A program made the position numbers and the translations under genes. Below are positions 44,712-55,921 of a stretch of 64,000 nt of DNA, in pieces. The stretch spans positions 434,001 to 498,000 of the forward strand of contig JAQSDB010000002.1 of assembly GCA_029945725.1 (NCBI GenBank), read 5' to 3'. Source of the DNA: a bacterium. Lineage in GTDB: Bacteria; Pseudomonadota; Gammaproteobacteria; Pseudomonadales; Moraxellaceae. The notes beneath the pieces were generated by a model. It worked only from the letters and a program-made list of their open reading frames with translations. It ran no database searches and had not been told where the DNA came from. Positions within the stretch are counted from its first letter, which is position 1; every line of letters starts with the position of its first letter.

Positions 44712-46180
44712 ATCGGCAACATCTGAGCATGGGACTGCTGTTGATTGTCGTGGCCGGCATGAGTGGAGGAGCAGGCTACTGGATAGCTCATCGCCAGCCC
44801 GTGATGTCCACCACCGGCATGACGACCAGTACGGAGCGCAAGATCATGTACTGGTATGACCCGATGAAACCTGATCAGCATTTTGACAAGCCCGGCAAGT
44901 CCCCGTTTATGGATATGGAACTCGTGCCGCGTTATGCCGACGAGTCCGGCAATGCTGCAGGGGAGGCAGGTGGCGTCACGATCGACAGTGCATTGACCCA
45001 AAACCTGGGCGTGCGTTTAGCAAAAGTCGAGAGCGGCACATTAAGCCAGCCGCTAGCAGCGCCGGCCAGTGTGGTCTTTAACGAACGCGATGTGGCGGTG
45101 GTGCAAACGCGGACCACTGGTTTTGTCGAGCGCGTTTACGCGCGCGCGCCGGGCGATGTGGTTGCACAAGGCGCACCCCTGCTTGATTTGTTGGTGCCCG
45201 AATGGGCTGGGGCTCAAGCAGAGTTTCTAGCTATTGCCCGCAGTGGCGATGCCGATCTTGTCCGTGCCGCGCGCGAACGGCTGCGTCTGCTGGGAATGCC
45301 AGAGACAACTATTCAGCGCATTGAGAAAAGTGGCGAGGCACAAACGCTTTTCACCGTGACCGCTCCTATCGCAGGCGTTATTCAATCGCTGGATATTCGC
45401 CAGGGCATGACGGTCAGCAGTGGCATGACCATCGCTCGCCTTAACGGTTTGTCTACCGTGTGGATGGAGGCCGCCGTACCGGAAGCGGAAGGCAGCTTAG
45501 TCACACCAGGTGAATCCGTGGCAGCGCAGTTGGCGGCTTATCCAGGCAAAACCTTTGTGGGGCATGTCATTGCCGTGTTGCCCGAAGTGAACATTCAGAC
45601 GCGGACGGTGCGCGTGCGCATGGAGTTTCCCAATCGCGGTCAGCAGTTAAGGCCTGGCATGTTTGCACAAGTAAAACTGGACGGCGGCAAGCAAGCGGAA
45701 ACCCTGCTGATTCCCACCGAGGCCCTGATCAGTACCGGCAAACGTAACATCGTCATCGTGGCTGAAGACAAAGGGAGCTTCCGCCCGGTTGAAGTCGCGC
45801 CCGGCGCACAGGCTGAAGGAAAAACTGCGATTTTGGCGGGCCTGAAAGCCGGTGAAAACGTGGTGGTCTCGGGCCAGTTCCTGATTGATTCCGAAGCCAG
45901 CCTCAAAGGCGTGCTGGCACAAATGAAGACGGCAACGGAATCGCCGGCTGACGCGATGATCAAGGCACGCGGCATTATTGAAGCCATCAGTGCTCAGGAA
46001 ATGACGCTTTCGCACGACGCCATCCCCGCGCTGGAGTGGCCCGCCATGACCATGTCCTTTGCTCTCGACAAGGCGACTTCCACGCAGGGCCTGAAAAAAG
46101 GCCAGCGCGTCGAGTTCGCGCTGGAAAAGCGCGGGGATGATCTGGTGATTGTCCGCCTCCGCACCATGGAGGGCATGTGA
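44708..46180 (+). CDS. cusB: Membrane-fusion adaptor CusB with C-terminal CusF domain
   Basis: 490-residue periplasmic adaptor that bridges CusA and CusC. After an anchor helix comes a heavy-metal-binding segment ([20 protein letters not shown], then MDMELVPRY), then lipoyl and beta-barrel parts ([20 protein letters not shown]). The last ~75 residues ([20 protein letters not shown], then WPAMTMSF) are CusF-like, so the chaperone is fused to the adaptor. Separate CusF is the rule in E. coli. Stop and next start overlap (TGATG), and cusA follows directly. Confidence 0.93.
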   Translation: MNRQHLSMGLLLIVVAGMSGGAGYWIAHRQPVMSTTGMTTSTERKIMYWYDPMKPDQHFDKPGKSPFMDMELVPRYADESGNAAGEAGGVTIDSALTQNLGVRLAKVESGTLSQPLAAPASVVFNERDVAVVQTRTTGFVERVYARAPGDVVAQGAPLLDLLVPEWAGAQAEFLAIARSGDADLVRAARERLRLLGMPETTIQRIEKSGEAQTLFTVTAPIAGVIQSLDIRQGMTVSSGMTIARLNGLSTVWMEAAVPEAEGSLVTPGESVAAQLAAYPGKTFVGHVIAVLPEVNIQTRTVRVRMEFPNRGQQLRPGMFAQVKLDGGKQAETLLIPTEALISTGKRNIVIVAEDKGSFRPVEVAPGAQAEGKTAILAGLKAGENVVVSGQFLIDSEASLKGVLAQMKTATESPADAMIKARGIIEAISAQEMTLSHDAIPALEWPAMTMSFALDKATSTQGLKKGQRVEFALEKRGDDLVIVRLRTMEGM

Positions 46181-49100
46181 TGATTGCTCGCCTGATTCAC
46201 TGGTCTATTGCCAATCGTTTTCTCGTTATTCTGGCCACGGTCTTTGTCACGGCCTGGGGCATCTGGTCGGTCAAGATGACGCCCGTCGATGCCTTGCCGG
46301 ATCTCTCCGATGTGCAGGTCATCATTCGCACCAGCTATCCCGGACAGGCACCACAAATTGTCGAGAACCAGGTCACCTATCCACTCAGCACCACCATGTT
46401 GTCGGTGCCCGGTGCGAAGACCGTGCGCGCTTATTCCTTCTTCGGTGATTCCTTTGTGTATGTCCTGTTTGAGGACGGCACCGATCCCTACTGGGCGCGC
46501 TCACGGGTGCTGGAATATCTGAACCAGGTGCAGGGGCGTTTGCCGGCGACGGTGAAAACTGCACTCGGCCCGGATGCCACCGGAGTTGGTTGGGTCTATG
46601 AGTACGCGCTGGTTGATCGCACGGGGCAACATGATCTGTCGCAGCTGCGCACGCTGCAGGACTGGTTTTTAAAATTCGAGTTGAAGGCACTTCCAAATGT
46701 CGCTGAGGTGGCAACCGTCGGCGGCATGGTCAAGCAATATCAGGTGGTGATCGATCCCGCAAAACTGGTCAGCTACGGCATCCCGCAAGGAAAAGTGATT
46801 GAGGCCATCCGGCGTGCCAATCAGGAGAACGGCGGCTCGGTGCTGGAAATGGCCGAAGCCGAATACATGGTACGCAGCAGTGGCTACCTGAAATCTCTGG
46901 AAGATTTCAGAATCATTCCCTTGGGTCTCGCCGCCGGCGGCATTCCAGTGCGACTGGGCGATGTGGCCACGATACAGCTTGGGCCGGACATGCGTCGTGG
47001 CATTTCTGAACTGAATGGTGAAGGCGAGGCCGTCGGCGGCGTGGTGATCTTGCGCTCCGGTAAAAATGCACAGGCAACCATCACCGCCGTCAAAGCCAGG
47101 CTGAATGAACTTAAGGCGAGCCTGCCTGCCGGTGTGGAGATCGTGCCTACATATGACCGTTCAGCATTGATAGATCGTGCGGTGGAAAATCTGACACACA
47201 AGCTGCTGGAAGAGTTTCTGGTGGTGGCGCTGGTCTGCGTTGTTTTTCTCGGGCATCTGCGTTCTGCGCTGGTCGCCATCATCTCACTGCCGCTTGGCGT
47301 GCTCACCGCCTTTATCGTCATGCAGCATCAGGGCATCAATGCCAACATCATGTCACTCGGGGGCATCGCCATTGCCATTGGTGCCATGGTCGATGCGGCC
47401 GTCGTCATGATCGAGAACGCACATAAACGCATCGAGGCCTGGCAGCACGAGCATCCCGGCCAAACCCTGCAAGGCGAGGCGCATTGGCGCGTCATTGCCG
47501 ACGCCGCCGCCGAGGTTGGCCCCGCACTTTTCTTCAGTCTGCTCATCATCACGCTGTCATTTATTCCCGTATTTACTTTGCAGGCACAGGAAGGCCGTCT
47601 GTTCGGCCCGCTCGCCTTTACCAAAACCTATGCAATGGCCGCTGCCGCCGGCCTGTCCATCACACTGGTTCCCGTGCTGATGGGCTTCTGGATTCGCGGT
47701 CGAATTCCGGAGGAGCAGCGCAATCCCCTCAACCGCTTTTTGATCGCCATCTACCAGCCATTGCTGGACAAAGTGCTGGCACGCCCCAAGGCCACGCTGC
47801 TGGTGGCGTTGTTGATTTCAGCAACGGTGGTCTTTCCCCTGTCACGTATGGGAGGGGAATTCATGCCGGCGCTGGATGAAGGAGATTTGCTCTATATGCC
47901 CTCGGCATTACCAGGACTGTCCGCCGCCAAAGCTTCGCAGCTCTTGCAGCAGACCGACCGCATGATACGCACGGTGCCGGAGGTAAAATCGGTCTTTGGC
48001 AAGGCCGGGCGTGCGGATACCGCTACCGATCCCGCACCACTGGAAATGTTCGAGACCACTATCCAGTTCAAGCCACGTGATCAGTGGCGGCCGGGCATGA
48101 CGCCGGACAAATTGGTCGAAGAATTGGATAAAGCCGTCAAAGTACCGGGACTCAGCAATATCTGGGTGCCGCCCATTCGCAACCGCATCGACATGTTGGC
48201 AACCGGTATCAAAAGCCCTATTGGCGTCAAAATTTCAGGCAGTAATCTTGCAGAGATCGACCGCATTGCACAAGACGTGGAACGCGTGGCGAAAACCGTT
48301 CCGGGTGTCAGTTCCGCTCTGGCGGAGAGGCTCACCGGTGGGCGTTATGTGGATGTGGATATCAATCGCGCTACAGCTTCTCGTTATGGCCTCAATATCG
48401 CCGATGTTCAGTCGATAGTGACTTCGGCCATTGGTGGAGAAAACATTGGCGAGACGGTCGAAGGATTGGCCCGTTATCCCATCAATGTGCGTTACCCGCG
48501 AGAGCTGCGCGATTCACTGGAGAATCTCCGGCAACTGCCAATACTCACCGACATGGGACAGCAGATCACCCTCGGCACCGTGGCGAGCATCCAGATCAGT
48601 GATGGACCGCCCATGCTAAAAAGTGAAAATGGTCGGCCCTCGGGCTGGGTTTACGTGGATGTGCGTGGCCGAGATCTCGCGTCCGTCGTGAAGGATCTGC
48701 AGGCGGCGGTGACAAAAGACGTGAAACTTGGTGCTGGCATGAGCTTGAGTTATTCCGGCCAGTTCGAATTCCTGGAGCGTGCCAATGCCCGACTAAAAAT
48801 CGTGGTGCCGGCGACTCTGATCATCATCTTTATTCTGCTCTACCTGATCTTCCGCCGAGCCGATGAGGCGCTGTTAATTATGGCAACGCTGCCGTTCGCA
48901 CTCACGGGCGGCATCTGGTTCATTTACCTGTTGGGCTACAATCTCTCGGTGGCCACCGGCATCGGCTTTATTGCCCTTGCGGGGGTCTCTGCCGAGTTCG
49001 GCGTCATCATGTTGCTCTACTTGAAGCAGGCAATTCATGAACGAGAGCATGCGGGGCTCATATTGACCGCAGGCGTGCTGGACGACTCGCTGCGAGAAGG

Positions 49101-49353
49101 GGCTGTGCTACGGGTACGCCCCAAGGCCATGACGGTGGCCGTCATCTTGGCCGGATTGCTGCCCATTTTACTGGGCAGTGGTACAGGATCAGAGGTGATG
49201 AGTCGAATTGCAGCACCCATGGTGGGCGGAATGATCACAGCTCCATTGTTATCGCTCTTTCTGATCCCGGCAGCCTATCAACTGATGCGGCTTAAGTGGT
49301 CAGGAAATGAGTCCGCCGGTCATCCCGATTCTAATGGTCAGGCTGCTGCTTGA
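46180..49353 (+). CDS. cusA: Heavy-metal efflux RND pump CusA
   Basis: 1057-residue inner-membrane RND pump of the HME group, driven by protons. Start ATG at 46180 in the TGATG overlap (a GTG at 46177 is possible). Typical segments: [20 protein letters not shown], the TM4 motif [17 protein letters not shown] with the proton-relay Asp, [20 protein letters not shown] (20 residues), GISVEFGV-like [16 protein letters not shown] in TM10, and two large periplasmic loops. HME-RND pumps of the CusA type export Cu(I)/Ag(I), while CzcA types export divalent metals; the operon context (CusF domains, CopRS) argues for Cu/Ag. Confidence 0.93.
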   Translation: MIARLIHWSIANRFLVILATVFVTAWGIWSVKMTPVDALPDLSDVQVIIRTSYPGQAPQIVENQVTYPLSTTMLSVPGAKTVRAYSFFGDSFVYVLFEDGTDPYWARSRVLEYLNQVQGRLPATVKTALGPDATGVGWVYEYALVDRTGQHDLSQLRTLQDWFLKFELKALPNVAEVATVGGMVKQYQVVIDPAKLVSYGIPQGKVIEAIRRANQENGGSVLEMAEAEYMVRSSGYLKSLEDFRIIPLGLAAGGIPVRLGDVATIQLGPDMRRGISELNGEGEAVGGVVILRSGKNAQATITAVKARLNELKASLPAGVEIVPTYDRSALIDRAVENLTHKLLEEFLVVALVCVVFLGHLRSALVAIISLPLGVLTAFIVMQHQGINANIMSLGGIAIAIGAMVDAAVVMIENAHKRIEAWQHEHPGQTLQGEAHWRVIADAAAEVGPALFFSLLIITLSFIPVFTLQAQEGRLFGPLAFTKTYAMAAAAGLSITLVPVLMGFWIRGRIPEEQRNPLNRFLIAIYQPLLDKVLARPKATLLVALLISATVVFPLSRMGGEFMPALDEGDLLYMPSALPGLSAAKASQLLQQTDRMIRTVPEVKSVFGKAGRADTATDPAPLEMFETTIQFKPRDQWRPGMTPDKLVEELDKAVKVPGLSNIWVPPIRNRIDMLATGIKSPIGVKISGSNLAEIDRIAQDVERVAKTVPGVSSALAERLTGGRYVDVDINRATASRYGLNIADVQSIVTSAIGGENIGETVEGLARYPINVRYPRELRDSLENLRQLPILTDMGQQITLGTVASIQISDGPPMLKSENGRPSGWVYVDVRGRDLASVVKDLQAAVTKDVKLGAGMSLSYSGQFEFLERANARLKIVVPATLIIIFILLYLIFRRADEALLIMATLPFALTGGIWFIYLLGYNLSVATGIGFIALAGVSAEFGVIMLLYLKQAIHEREHAGLILTAGVLDDSLREGAVLRVRPKAMTVAVILAGLLPILLGSGTGSEVMSRIAAPMVGGMITAPLLSLFLIPAAYQLMRLKWSGNESAGHPDSNGQAAA

Positions 49354-49475
49354 GCGCGCTGATCAACCATGGTGAGCGCAAGTGGTCAGGCACAGTAAGA
49401 ATATGCAAAAGACGAAAGAGGAGAGGAGCGGGACCGAAAATTTTGATCAATATCGAAAAGTAAGTTCGAGCCGCC

Positions 49476-49943
49476 TTACTTCCAATCCACACGCCTCCAG
49501 ACCCGATACATGAGCCGCGCATCGTCCAACGCATGATGAGCACGGAATTGCCGAAATCGCTTCTCTTTCTGAAGCGCTACTTCATCGATGAAGTAGCGAA
49601 CGGGTTGGCTAGCCAAATTGCAGGGCCAATCCCTTTCTTCCGGGAAAATGAAACTGATCCATGGCCAGTCCCACTCTGGAGAGTCCGTCAGAATTTCTAC
49701 ACTATCTGCCAGAGACTCTAGCCACTCCTTCAAGCAAGACCGCAGCTCCAGCAGCGACATGGTTCTTACGCTGCCAAGATGGGGAATAACCTCCCGATGA
49801 ACGAAGTCGCTGCAATCGTCCAGAGACCAGCCCTCATGTAGTTCGCCGTAGAACTCGCGCCCATCCTGGGTAACGAAGCCAACGGAGATCAGTTTTGCGC
49901 GGGTTGATAACTGCGTGAATTCACTATCAAAGAAAACGTGCAT
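49476..49943 (-). CDS. DEDDh-type 3'-5' exonuclease (Rv2179c-like)
   Basis: 155-residue protein with a DnaQ-like fold: HVFFDSEFTQLS holds the first Asp/Glu pair, ILTDSPEWDW the second Asp region and HHALDDARLMYRVW the His-x4-Asp of the third motif. Such single-domain proteins are 3'-5' exoribonucleases or DNA exonucleases. It starts at an ATG on the minus strand beyond the end of cusA, in an accessory stretch with a membrane protein and phage-like regulators, and could be part of a defence or plasmid module. The substrate is unknown. Confidence 0.75.
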   Translation of the reverse strand: MHVFFDSEFTQLSTRAKLISVGFVTQDGREFYGELHEGWSLDDCSDFVHREVIPHLGSVRTMSLLELRSCLKEWLESLADSVEILTDSPEWDWPWISFIFPEERDWPCNLASQPVRYFIDEVALQKEKRFRQFRAHHALDDARLMYRVWRRVDWK

Positions 49944-50081
49944 GAGGGGGACTCACTTCCTGAGGGCACTGTATCAAGTTGATACATTCCACTCATAACT
50001 CATGGCAGTACGAATGAGTCTCGCCAATATACAAGAAAGCCATATCTGTGCTAGCGCATCAGCTGTGTCCTTTAACCTGCG

Positions 50082-50666
50082 CTAGCGCCGAGGCATCCAT
50101 CCTCTGGTTGTCGGCATTACAACACCCTGAACAAGACCGACCTTGCGCAGTAACTCCCATGGCGCGATGAAGCTCCCATGGATTATCCATAATCCGCCCA
50201 CCCAAATTGAGGCCATGACAATCTGCCCGATCATTTGCTTCCAGGCAGGCGCAACTGAAAAGGCAATTTGCAGCACCAGTACCAGTGAAAGAATGCTCAA
50301 GGCATGGATCTGTCCCCAGCCAATGAGTGGCGGCAGACGATCCTTGGTAAAGGAAACGCTTTCCCGGTCAATTTTCAATTGGCCACCATCACGCAGCCTG
50401 CGAATCTCCCTGTCGGAAAGGTCGTATTCATCCTGCAATTCCAATAGGGCTGCCCGGGCCAAGCGCGGTGCATCGAAATGGAACCGATGTCGGAACACAT
50501 CCGGTTTTGTCAGTGTCAGCTCACGCACAGTGTCCGGAGGCAGAAGGGCAAGCGCAACCGCAAGGGAACTGGTGGTGATGTTGATTTCATTGTAATCCCC
50601 CGCGGCTATTCGCTGCTCTTGGCCAAAATTGATCTGAAAGCTATCGGCATCATGCAGTAACGACAT
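50082..50666 (-). CDS. Hypothetical membrane protein
   Basis: 194-residue protein, starting at the ATG at 50666 (GGAG site in the preceding codons). N-terminal cytoplasmic half of charged helices (LTKPDVFRHRFHFDA, LARAALLELQDEYDLSDREI), then two membrane helices (HALSILSLVLVLQIAFSVA and MIGQIVMASIWVGGLWIIHG). I do not recognise it. The soluble part followed by two helices is an effector-like layout, but nothing else supports that. Same strand as the XRE regulator upstream (40-base gap), so they may form one unit. Confidence 0.5.
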   Translation of the reverse strand: MSLLHDADSFQINFGQEQRIAAGDYNEINITTSSLAVALALLPPDTVRELTLTKPDVFRHRFHFDAPRLARAALLELQDEYDLSDREIRRLRDGGQLKIDRESVSFTKDRLPPLIGWGQIHALSILSLVLVLQIAFSVAPAWKQMIGQIVMASIWVGGLWIIHGSFIAPWELLRKVGLVQGVVMPTTRGWMPRR

Positions 50667-50705
50667 TTTTTGCTCCATGCGAAAAAAGGGGGCGAGAGAG
50701 GGTAG

Positions 50706-51362
50706 CTATTGCTTGCGTCGGGCTTTTCCAGAAATACGCTGAGACAGTCCGACATTGACTTGCACAGAGCGACCCGCCGCACGCGACAGCAAGGCAATGC
50801 CATCTGTCGCCATCGTCATTTCGAAGTGTGACATCGCAGCCGCCAGAACATTGCGGCGCTGATCAAGAGCGTCTGCATGCCAGAGATGTCCGTTATAAAG
50901 CTCAAGGGAAAAATCCATATCCTGCGGCGTCGGCTGCAACTGACTTACAAAAGCCCCCGCTGCGGCATCCGTATTGCTCAGCTCAAGATTATTGTCTGCC
51001 AGGAGATGCAACACTTCTTGCGCGGCAGGATGACGCTCTATCAGGGCAGCGCGAGCGATCATGACAAAAAGCTGGATGGTTTTGAGCCACTGAAGATCAA
51101 TACGACTGGCGCCGTCCGGCGCGCCGGCTCCCGTTAATAGCCAGTCCACTGACACGCCGAATACGGTTTTGATACTGAGCAAAAAATCCATCCCCGGCCG
51201 TTTCAAGCCGCGCATCATGTCACTCATAAAGCCGGGGGAAATACCGAGCCGCCGCGCAAATTCCGTCTGGTTCACGCCAGCACGGAGCATCACCTGCAGC
51301 AGGCGGCCTCGAAAATCCTCCTCATTGAAGAGGGCGGTTGGGGATTGCGCTTGATTGTCCAT
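50706..51362 (-). CDS. XRE-family repressor, phage-type
   Basis: 218-residue protein from the ATG at 51362. N-terminal HTH: GRLLQVMLRAGVNQTEFARR, followed by LGISPGFMSDMMRGLKRP, as in phage repressors. The C-terminal part is an uncharacterised alpha-helical region without a LexA-type peptidase Ser-Lys dyad that I can see. It faces the Ner-like gene across a 93-base region with three related operator-like motifs, the lysogeny-switch layout of Mu-like phages. It probably controls itself and the neighbour gene. Confidence 0.7.
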   Translation of the reverse strand: MDNQAQSPTALFNEEDFRGRLLQVMLRAGVNQTEFARRLGISPGFMSDMMRGLKRPGMDFLLSIKTVFGVSVDWLLTGAGAPDGASRIDLQWLKTIQLFVMIARAALIERHPAAQEVLHLLADNNLELSNTDAAAGAFVSQLQPTPQDMDFSLELYNGHLWHADALDQRRNVLAAAMSHFEMTMATDGIALLSRAAGRSVQVNVGLSQRISGKARRKQ

Positions 51363-51382
51363 TCCGGGAGAACGTATATTTC

Positions 51383-51431
51383 GCCTTAAGAGATATAAAT
51401 GTCGCCTTAGAGATACTTTACTCTCTAAGGC
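51383..51431. promoter_or_regulatory. Operator-like motifs between the divergent regulators
   Basis: CGCCTTAAGAGATA (51382-51395) and CGCCTTAGAGATA (51403-51415) in direct orientation plus TCTCTAAGGC (51422-51431) in inverse. The last two form a near-perfect inverted pair. Confidence 0.7.
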
Positions 51432-51455
51432 TTCTCCTGTCACGAGGCAAGTCCT

Positions 51456-51719
51456 ATGGACGGTATTGAAATCACCTACCACCTGCGGCGTGCCGGCAAA
51501 ACACAGACCCAGATTGCCCGCGAACTGGGGGTGGCCAGTGGCGTGGTCAATAATGTCATTCACAACCGGGTGACCGCCTACGGCGTGGCTGCGCATATTG
51601 CTCAGCTACTGGGCTACGAGGTTCAAGCCCTCTGGCCGGATCGCTATACCTTCAAGCCCAGAGCCACGGGCTCAAGCCGGCGACTGGCCGAGGCCTCCAG
51701 CTCAGGAGAGCTGCCATGA
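51456..51719 (+). CDS. Ner-like HTH regulator
   Basis: 87-residue DNA-binding protein. EITYHLRRAGKTQTQIAREL, followed by GVASGVVNNVIHNR, GVAAHIAQLLG and LWPDRY, is typical of the Ner/Nlp family, a second repressor in Mu-like phages and in their chromosomal relatives. It is divergent from the XRE gene and separated from the IS21-type transposase by a terminator, so it does not drive that transposase directly. It is likely part of a phage-derived relic. Confidence 0.8.
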   Translation: MDGIEITYHLRRAGKTQTQIARELGVASGVVNNVIHNRVTAYGVAAHIAQLLGYEVQALWPDRYTFKPRATGSSRRLAEASSSGELP

Positions 51720-51753
51720 CATAGCCCTTTTTTATTACAGGGCGTGAAAATGC

Positions 51754-51785
51754 AAAAGGCCCGGAGCGGTAACTCTGGGCCTTTT
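51754..51785. terminator. Bidirectional terminator
   Basis: AAAAGGCCC...GGGCCTTTT with a loop of about 14 bases, after the Ner-like gene. Confidence 0.85.
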
Positions 51786-52009
51786 GGCAGAACAGCGTGA
51801 AACAGGGGTTTCATCCGCATTCTGTGATTTTCCCGGCCGACCTGTCAAGGAGGCCTCCCTGTTTACCCCTTCATCACATCCGGGCTTGCGCATGGCGCGG
51901 TATGCGCCTGCGAGCCCGGTCGTCATCGAAACCATGGTGGCGCTGCACTGACCTCTGTCAGATCGCCGCCTGCATGGATGTCATGGACATGGCTAACAGG
52001 AGAATCGGG

Positions 52010-53302
52010 ATGCGCGAAATCAGGCGAGTCCTTCGGCTGGTCTACGACCAGAAAATGAGTCACCGATCCGTATCAAAAAGCATCGGCCTATCACGAGATG
52101 CCGTGGCAGATTACTGCACTCGCGCTGCGTCAGCTGGGCTTTCATGGCCATTACCAGATGGACTGGAAGATGCTGATCTGGAAGAGCAATTATTTCCCGT
52201 CAAGATCAAGCAAAAGGTTAAGAAACGGCGGCAAGTTGATTGGGCTCAGATTCATCAGGAGCTCAAGCGTAAAGGTGCAACCCTGCGTGTACTGCACGAG
52301 GAGTATCTCGGCGATCATCCAGACGGACTGAGCTACAGTCAGTTCTGTCATTGGTATCGCGAGTTTGCTGGCGGCCTCAAACGCTATATGCGGCAAACAC
52401 CGGTGGCTGGCGAGCGGGTGCAGGTTGATTACGCCGGCCCCACCATGCCGGTAACAACCATAGCCACCGGCGAGATACGGTATGCCCAGATCTTTGTGGC
52501 CGTGCTGGGATGCTCTAACTATGCCTACGCGGAGGCCCATTGGTCGCAAGGGCTGCCCAACTGGATTGCAGCGCATGTTCGCCTTTTTGAGTTTCTGGGC
52601 GGAGTTCCCGAGGCAGTCGTTTGCGACAATCTGAAATCAGGCGTCACCAAGGCCAGTCGTACAGAGCCCGTTATCAACAGAACCTATCAGGGCATGGCGG
52701 ATCATTACGACACCATGATCGTGCCGGCACGGCCCCGGCGCCCGAAAGACAAACCAAAAGTGGAAAATTCGGTGCTCATCATTGAGCGCTGGATTCTCTT
52801 TCGCCTGAGAAATCGATTATTCACCAGCCTGCACGAATTGAACGAAGCCATCGCCGTACTGTTAATCGACCTGAATAACCGGCCCTTCCAGAAACTGCCT
52901 GGCTCACGTCAAAGCACTTTTGAGTCGCTGGATAAGCCTGCGCTTCGCCCGCTGCCTGACCGTCCCTATGAGTACGCCGAATTCCACCGAGCCCGTGTCG
53001 GCATGGACTATCACATTACTCTGGATGGATGTCCCTATAGTGTGCCTGCTGCGCTTTGCCGAAAGGAGGTTGATGTACGAGTAACGACAAGCACGATTGA
53101 AATCCTCTATGGCGGCCGACGCGTTGCCAGTCATGCAAAAGGCCTGGACGGGAAAGCCGTTACCAATCCGGACCATATGACGTCAGAGCATCGTCACTAT
53201 GCCAGCTGGAATGAAAGCAACCAGCTCGTATGGGCACGAGAAATGGGCGAACACATTCATACTCTATTGAAAGAGTTGCTTGAGGTGTTGTTTTGCACTT
53301 AA
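52010..53302 (+). pseudogene. istA: IS21-type transposase IstA, 3' end lost to a second IS21 element
   Basis: 430 residues of an IstA-type DDE transposase starting at ATG 52010 (AGGAG seven bases upstream; family-typical N terminus MREIRRVLRLVYDQKMSHRS). The catalytic core is present: VQVDYAGPTMPV (first Asp), EAVVCDNLKSGV (second Asp) and KPKVENSVLIIERW (Glu). The frame ends in the terminal repeat of the element inserted at 53286, where the last sensible residues are LLKELLEV; beyond the insertion the chain cannot be continued, and no matching istB follows, so the 3' part was deleted. It may still make a shortened protein. Confidence 0.85.
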
Positions 53303-53357
53303 AACTGACCCAGGGTTTGCATCTAAAATTGACCCACCCTTTTGCGACTCAGTATAC

Positions 53358-54176
53358 CTAGGCGCCTGTGGATAAGTCGCCCGTTTCCGCCCCTGCCTCG
53401 GGTTCTGCCTTCTCCTCCTTCCGCTTCGCCGACCGCCCCTTCCGGGCCGTCACGCTCTCCTTGAACCGCCAGGACTCGTTGCCCGTTTCTACGATATGGC
53501 AGTGATGCGTTAGCCGGTCCAGCAGCGCCGTCGTCAGCTTGGCATCGCCAAAGACCGTGCCCCATTCCCCGAAGTTCAGATTACTGGTGATGATGACGCT
53601 GGTGCACTCGTACAGCTTCGAGAGCAGGTGGAACAGCAGCGCCCCGCCGCTCTGGCTGAACGGCAGATAGCCCAGCTCATCCAGGATCACCAGATCCACG
53701 TGCATCAGCCGATAGGCCAGCTGCCCCTGCTTGCCATTGGCCTTTTCCAGCTCCAGGGCATTGACCAGCTCGATGGTGGACAGGAAGCGCACCCGGCGAC
53801 CATGACGCTGCACCGCCTCGATGCCGATGGCAGTGGCCAGGTGGGTCTTGCCGCTGCCGGGGCCGCCGATGAACACCACGTTCTGGGCGGTGGCCATGAA
53901 TGCGCCGCCATGCAGTTTCTGGATCAGGGCCTGGTCCACCCGGGACTGCGTAAAGTCGAAGCCAGCCAGGTCGCGGTGCACCGGGAAGCGGGCCTGGCGC
54001 ATCTGGTGCGCCAGGGACTTCACGGCCCGCTCCGCGGTCTCGGCCGCCAGCAGCTCGGCCATCAGGCGCTCCGGCTCGATATCGCTGTGGTGCATCTTGG
54101 CCACCATCTCCGGCCAGCACTGCGCCATGCCATACAGCTTCAGCGCCTTGAACTGGGTCATCAGCTCATTCGACAT
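53358..54176 (-). CDS. istB: IS21-family helper ATPase IstB
   Basis: 272-residue AAA+ ATPase that helps the IstA transposase choose and join the target. Walker A is [15 protein letters not shown], Walker [13 protein letters not shown], followed by the [13 protein letters not shown] sensor region and a Lys/Glu-rich tail. Full length for the family. It overlaps istA by 11 bases, which suggests coupled translation. Confidence 0.95.
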   Translation of the reverse strand: MSNELMTQFKALKLYGMAQCWPEMVAKMHHSDIEPERLMAELLAAETAERAVKSLAHQMRQARFPVHRDLAGFDFTQSRVDQALIQKLHGGAFMATAQNVVFIGGPGSGKTHLATAIGIEAVQRHGRRVRFLSTIELVNALELEKANGKQGQLAYRLMHVDLVILDELGYLPFSQSGGALLFHLLSKLYECTSVIITSNLNFGEWGTVFGDAKLTTALLDRLTHHCHIVETGNESWRFKESVTARKGRSAKRKEEKAEPEAGAETGDLSTGA

Positions 54177-55680
54177 GGGTCACCTCCGCGGCATCGCTCA
54201 GCGCATCGTAGCGCTGCACGTTGGGCAGCGACTCCACGCACAGGGCCAGTGGCGTCTCCGCCACCGGCAGCGCGCCCGGCGACTTCAGTCGCGCCAGGAT
54301 ATTCAGGATGTGCTCGCCACTGGGGCGCCCCGCGCTCAGCGCCAGTTCCACCGCCACCTGCACCGTCTCCACGCCATGCTCGGGGATAACCGCCAGCACC
54401 TGCGCCATGAGACGGTCGCCACCCTCGCGCTTGAGAAGGTACTGCTGCAGTTGCAGGAAGGGCGCCGGCATGCCGGCGAAGGGCGCACCGTTGCGCAAGG
54501 CGCCCGGTTTGCGCTGGATGAGCGGAATGTAGTGCTGCCAGTCGTAAAACATCTGGTAGCGCTCGAAGCTGCGTACATGCCGCGCCACCTCGCGATTGTC
54601 CGCCACCAGCACCAGGGTATCGGGGTAGATGCGCAGGGTCAGCAGGTGATGGGCATGCTCCACCGGCACGCTGTAGTGGTTGCGCTGGAAGTGGATCAGG
54701 GCGGTGCTGGAGACACGCACGGTGCGCGCCACATAGCCATCGAAGGGACGCGGGCAGGGCATCAGTTGCGCGCGCTCGTCGTCCAGCGCCGCCGCCACCA
54801 TCAGCTCCGGACAGTCCGGGTGGGGCATGACCGTCCAGGCCGCCTGGCACTCGCCCAGCAACCAGGCGTTGATCTCCGCCAGGCTGCCCCAGCGCCGATG
54901 CTGCAGCTCCTGGCCGAGTTGCCGGCGCCGGTCCTGCACGTTCTTTTCGACAATGCCTTTTTCCCAGCCGGCGGCCCGGTTGCAGAAGTCAGCCTCGAAC
55001 AGGTAATGACTGCACATGGCCTGGAAGCGCGCATTGACGTTGCGCAGCTTGCCGGCGCCGACCTTGTCCACGGCCGTCTTCATATTGTCGTAAATGCCGC
55101 GCCGGGCAATGCCGCCAAAGGCGGCAAAGCCCCGCGCATGGGCATCGAACAGCATCTCGTGGCTTTGCTGCAGATAGGCCACCAGCAGGAAGGCCCGGCT
55201 GAAGGCGAGCTTGATATGCGCCACCTCCAGCCGCTTGCGCTGGCCGCCGATCGAGGCGTACTCGCAACTCCAGTCGAACTGGAAGGCCTCGCCCGGCTGG
55301 AAGCGCATCGGCACGTAGGCCTGGCGCTTCGGGGCCTCGTTCTCGGCCTGCCGGCACTGCTTGATAAAGGCCACGACCCGGTCGTAACTGCCGCTATAGC
55401 CCTGGGCCTGCAGGGTCAGGAACATGACGCGGATGGTGCGCCGGTCCCGCCGGGGGCGGTGGCTATCGGTCTTGAGCCAGCTGAGCAGCTGCTCCTTGTA
55501 GGGGTCCAGCACGCTGGGGGTGGTGCGTTGGGGGTACTGCGGCTCGGTCTCGTCCGGCCGCCGCAGCCACTCGCGCACGGTATTGCGGGACAGACCGGTC
55601 AACCGCGCGATCTCGCGCAGCGGCAGATGGTCCCGGTAATGCATCCGCCTGATTTTGGCTAACATGCCCACGGTGATCAC
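54166..55680 (-). CDS. istA: IS21-family transposase IstA
   Basis: 504-residue DDE transposase. N-terminal HTH ([20 protein letters not shown]), catalytic Asp in [12 protein letters not shown], second Asp in [12 protein letters not shown], and Glu in [16 protein letters not shown]-terminal DNA-binding and IstB-contact region. Full length, so the element should be able to move. An ATG-like start at 55680 lies ~100 bases inside the IS end. Confidence 0.95.
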   Translation of the reverse strand: MITVGMLAKIRRMHYRDHLPLREIARLTGLSRNTVREWLRRPDETEPQYPQRTTPSVLDPYKEQLLSWLKTDSHRPRRDRRTIRVMFLTLQAQGYSGSYDRVVAFIKQCRQAENEAPKRQAYVPMRFQPGEAFQFDWSCEYASIGGQRKRLEVAHIKLAFSRAFLLVAYLQQSHEMLFDAHARGFAAFGGIARRGIYDNMKTAVDKVGAGKLRNVNARFQAMCSHYLFEADFCNRAAGWEKGIVEKNVQDRRRQLGQELQHRRWGSLAEINAWLLGECQAAWTVMPHPDCPELMVAAALDDERAQLMPCPRPFDGYVARTVRVSSTALIHFQRNHYSVPVEHAHHLLTLRIYPDTLVLVADNREVARHVRSFERYQMFYDWQHYIPLIQRKPGALRNGAPFAGMPAPFLQLQQYLLKREGGDRLMAQVLAVIPEHGVETVQVAVELALSAGRPSGEHILNILARLKSPGALPVAETPLALCVESLPNVQRYDALSDAAEVTHVE

Positions 55681-55921
55681 TCCAATTTCCCCTGCTCAAA
55701 AAATGAACAGGGAGGACTGTTACGTGGGTCAGTTTTCGATGCAAATCAGGCCCTGAAGTGGGTCAATTTTGGATGCAATACAACACTAGGTGCTTTATGT
55801 GTCATTTTCAGCAGGCGACTGCACGAAATAAAATATCAGAAGTCGGCCGCACGATCTTTCTCTGATGCTGCGGACGCATCAGAAAAAAGTAGAAAATAAA
55901 GCACGCTAAGCCGTAGCTTGC

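Larger units (their letters stand above)
53286..55785 (-). mobile_element. IS21-family insertion sequence, complete
   Basis: 2500 bases bounded by inverted ends: TGTTGTTTTGCACTTAAAAC on the left and, on the opposite strand, TGTTGTATTGCATCCAAAAT on the right, each followed by TGACCCA. Internal copies of TTGCATC(T/G)AAAA-TGACCC occur at both ends, as usual for IS21. It carries istA and istB on the minus strand and interrupts another IS21-type transposase gene. No exact target duplication was seen. Confidence 0.88.

Noticed and set aside
53821-55662. 613-residue open frame on the plus strand opposite istA and istB
   Set aside because: Shadow of the transposase genes, rich in His, Gln and Arg as shadows in GC-rich DNA are.
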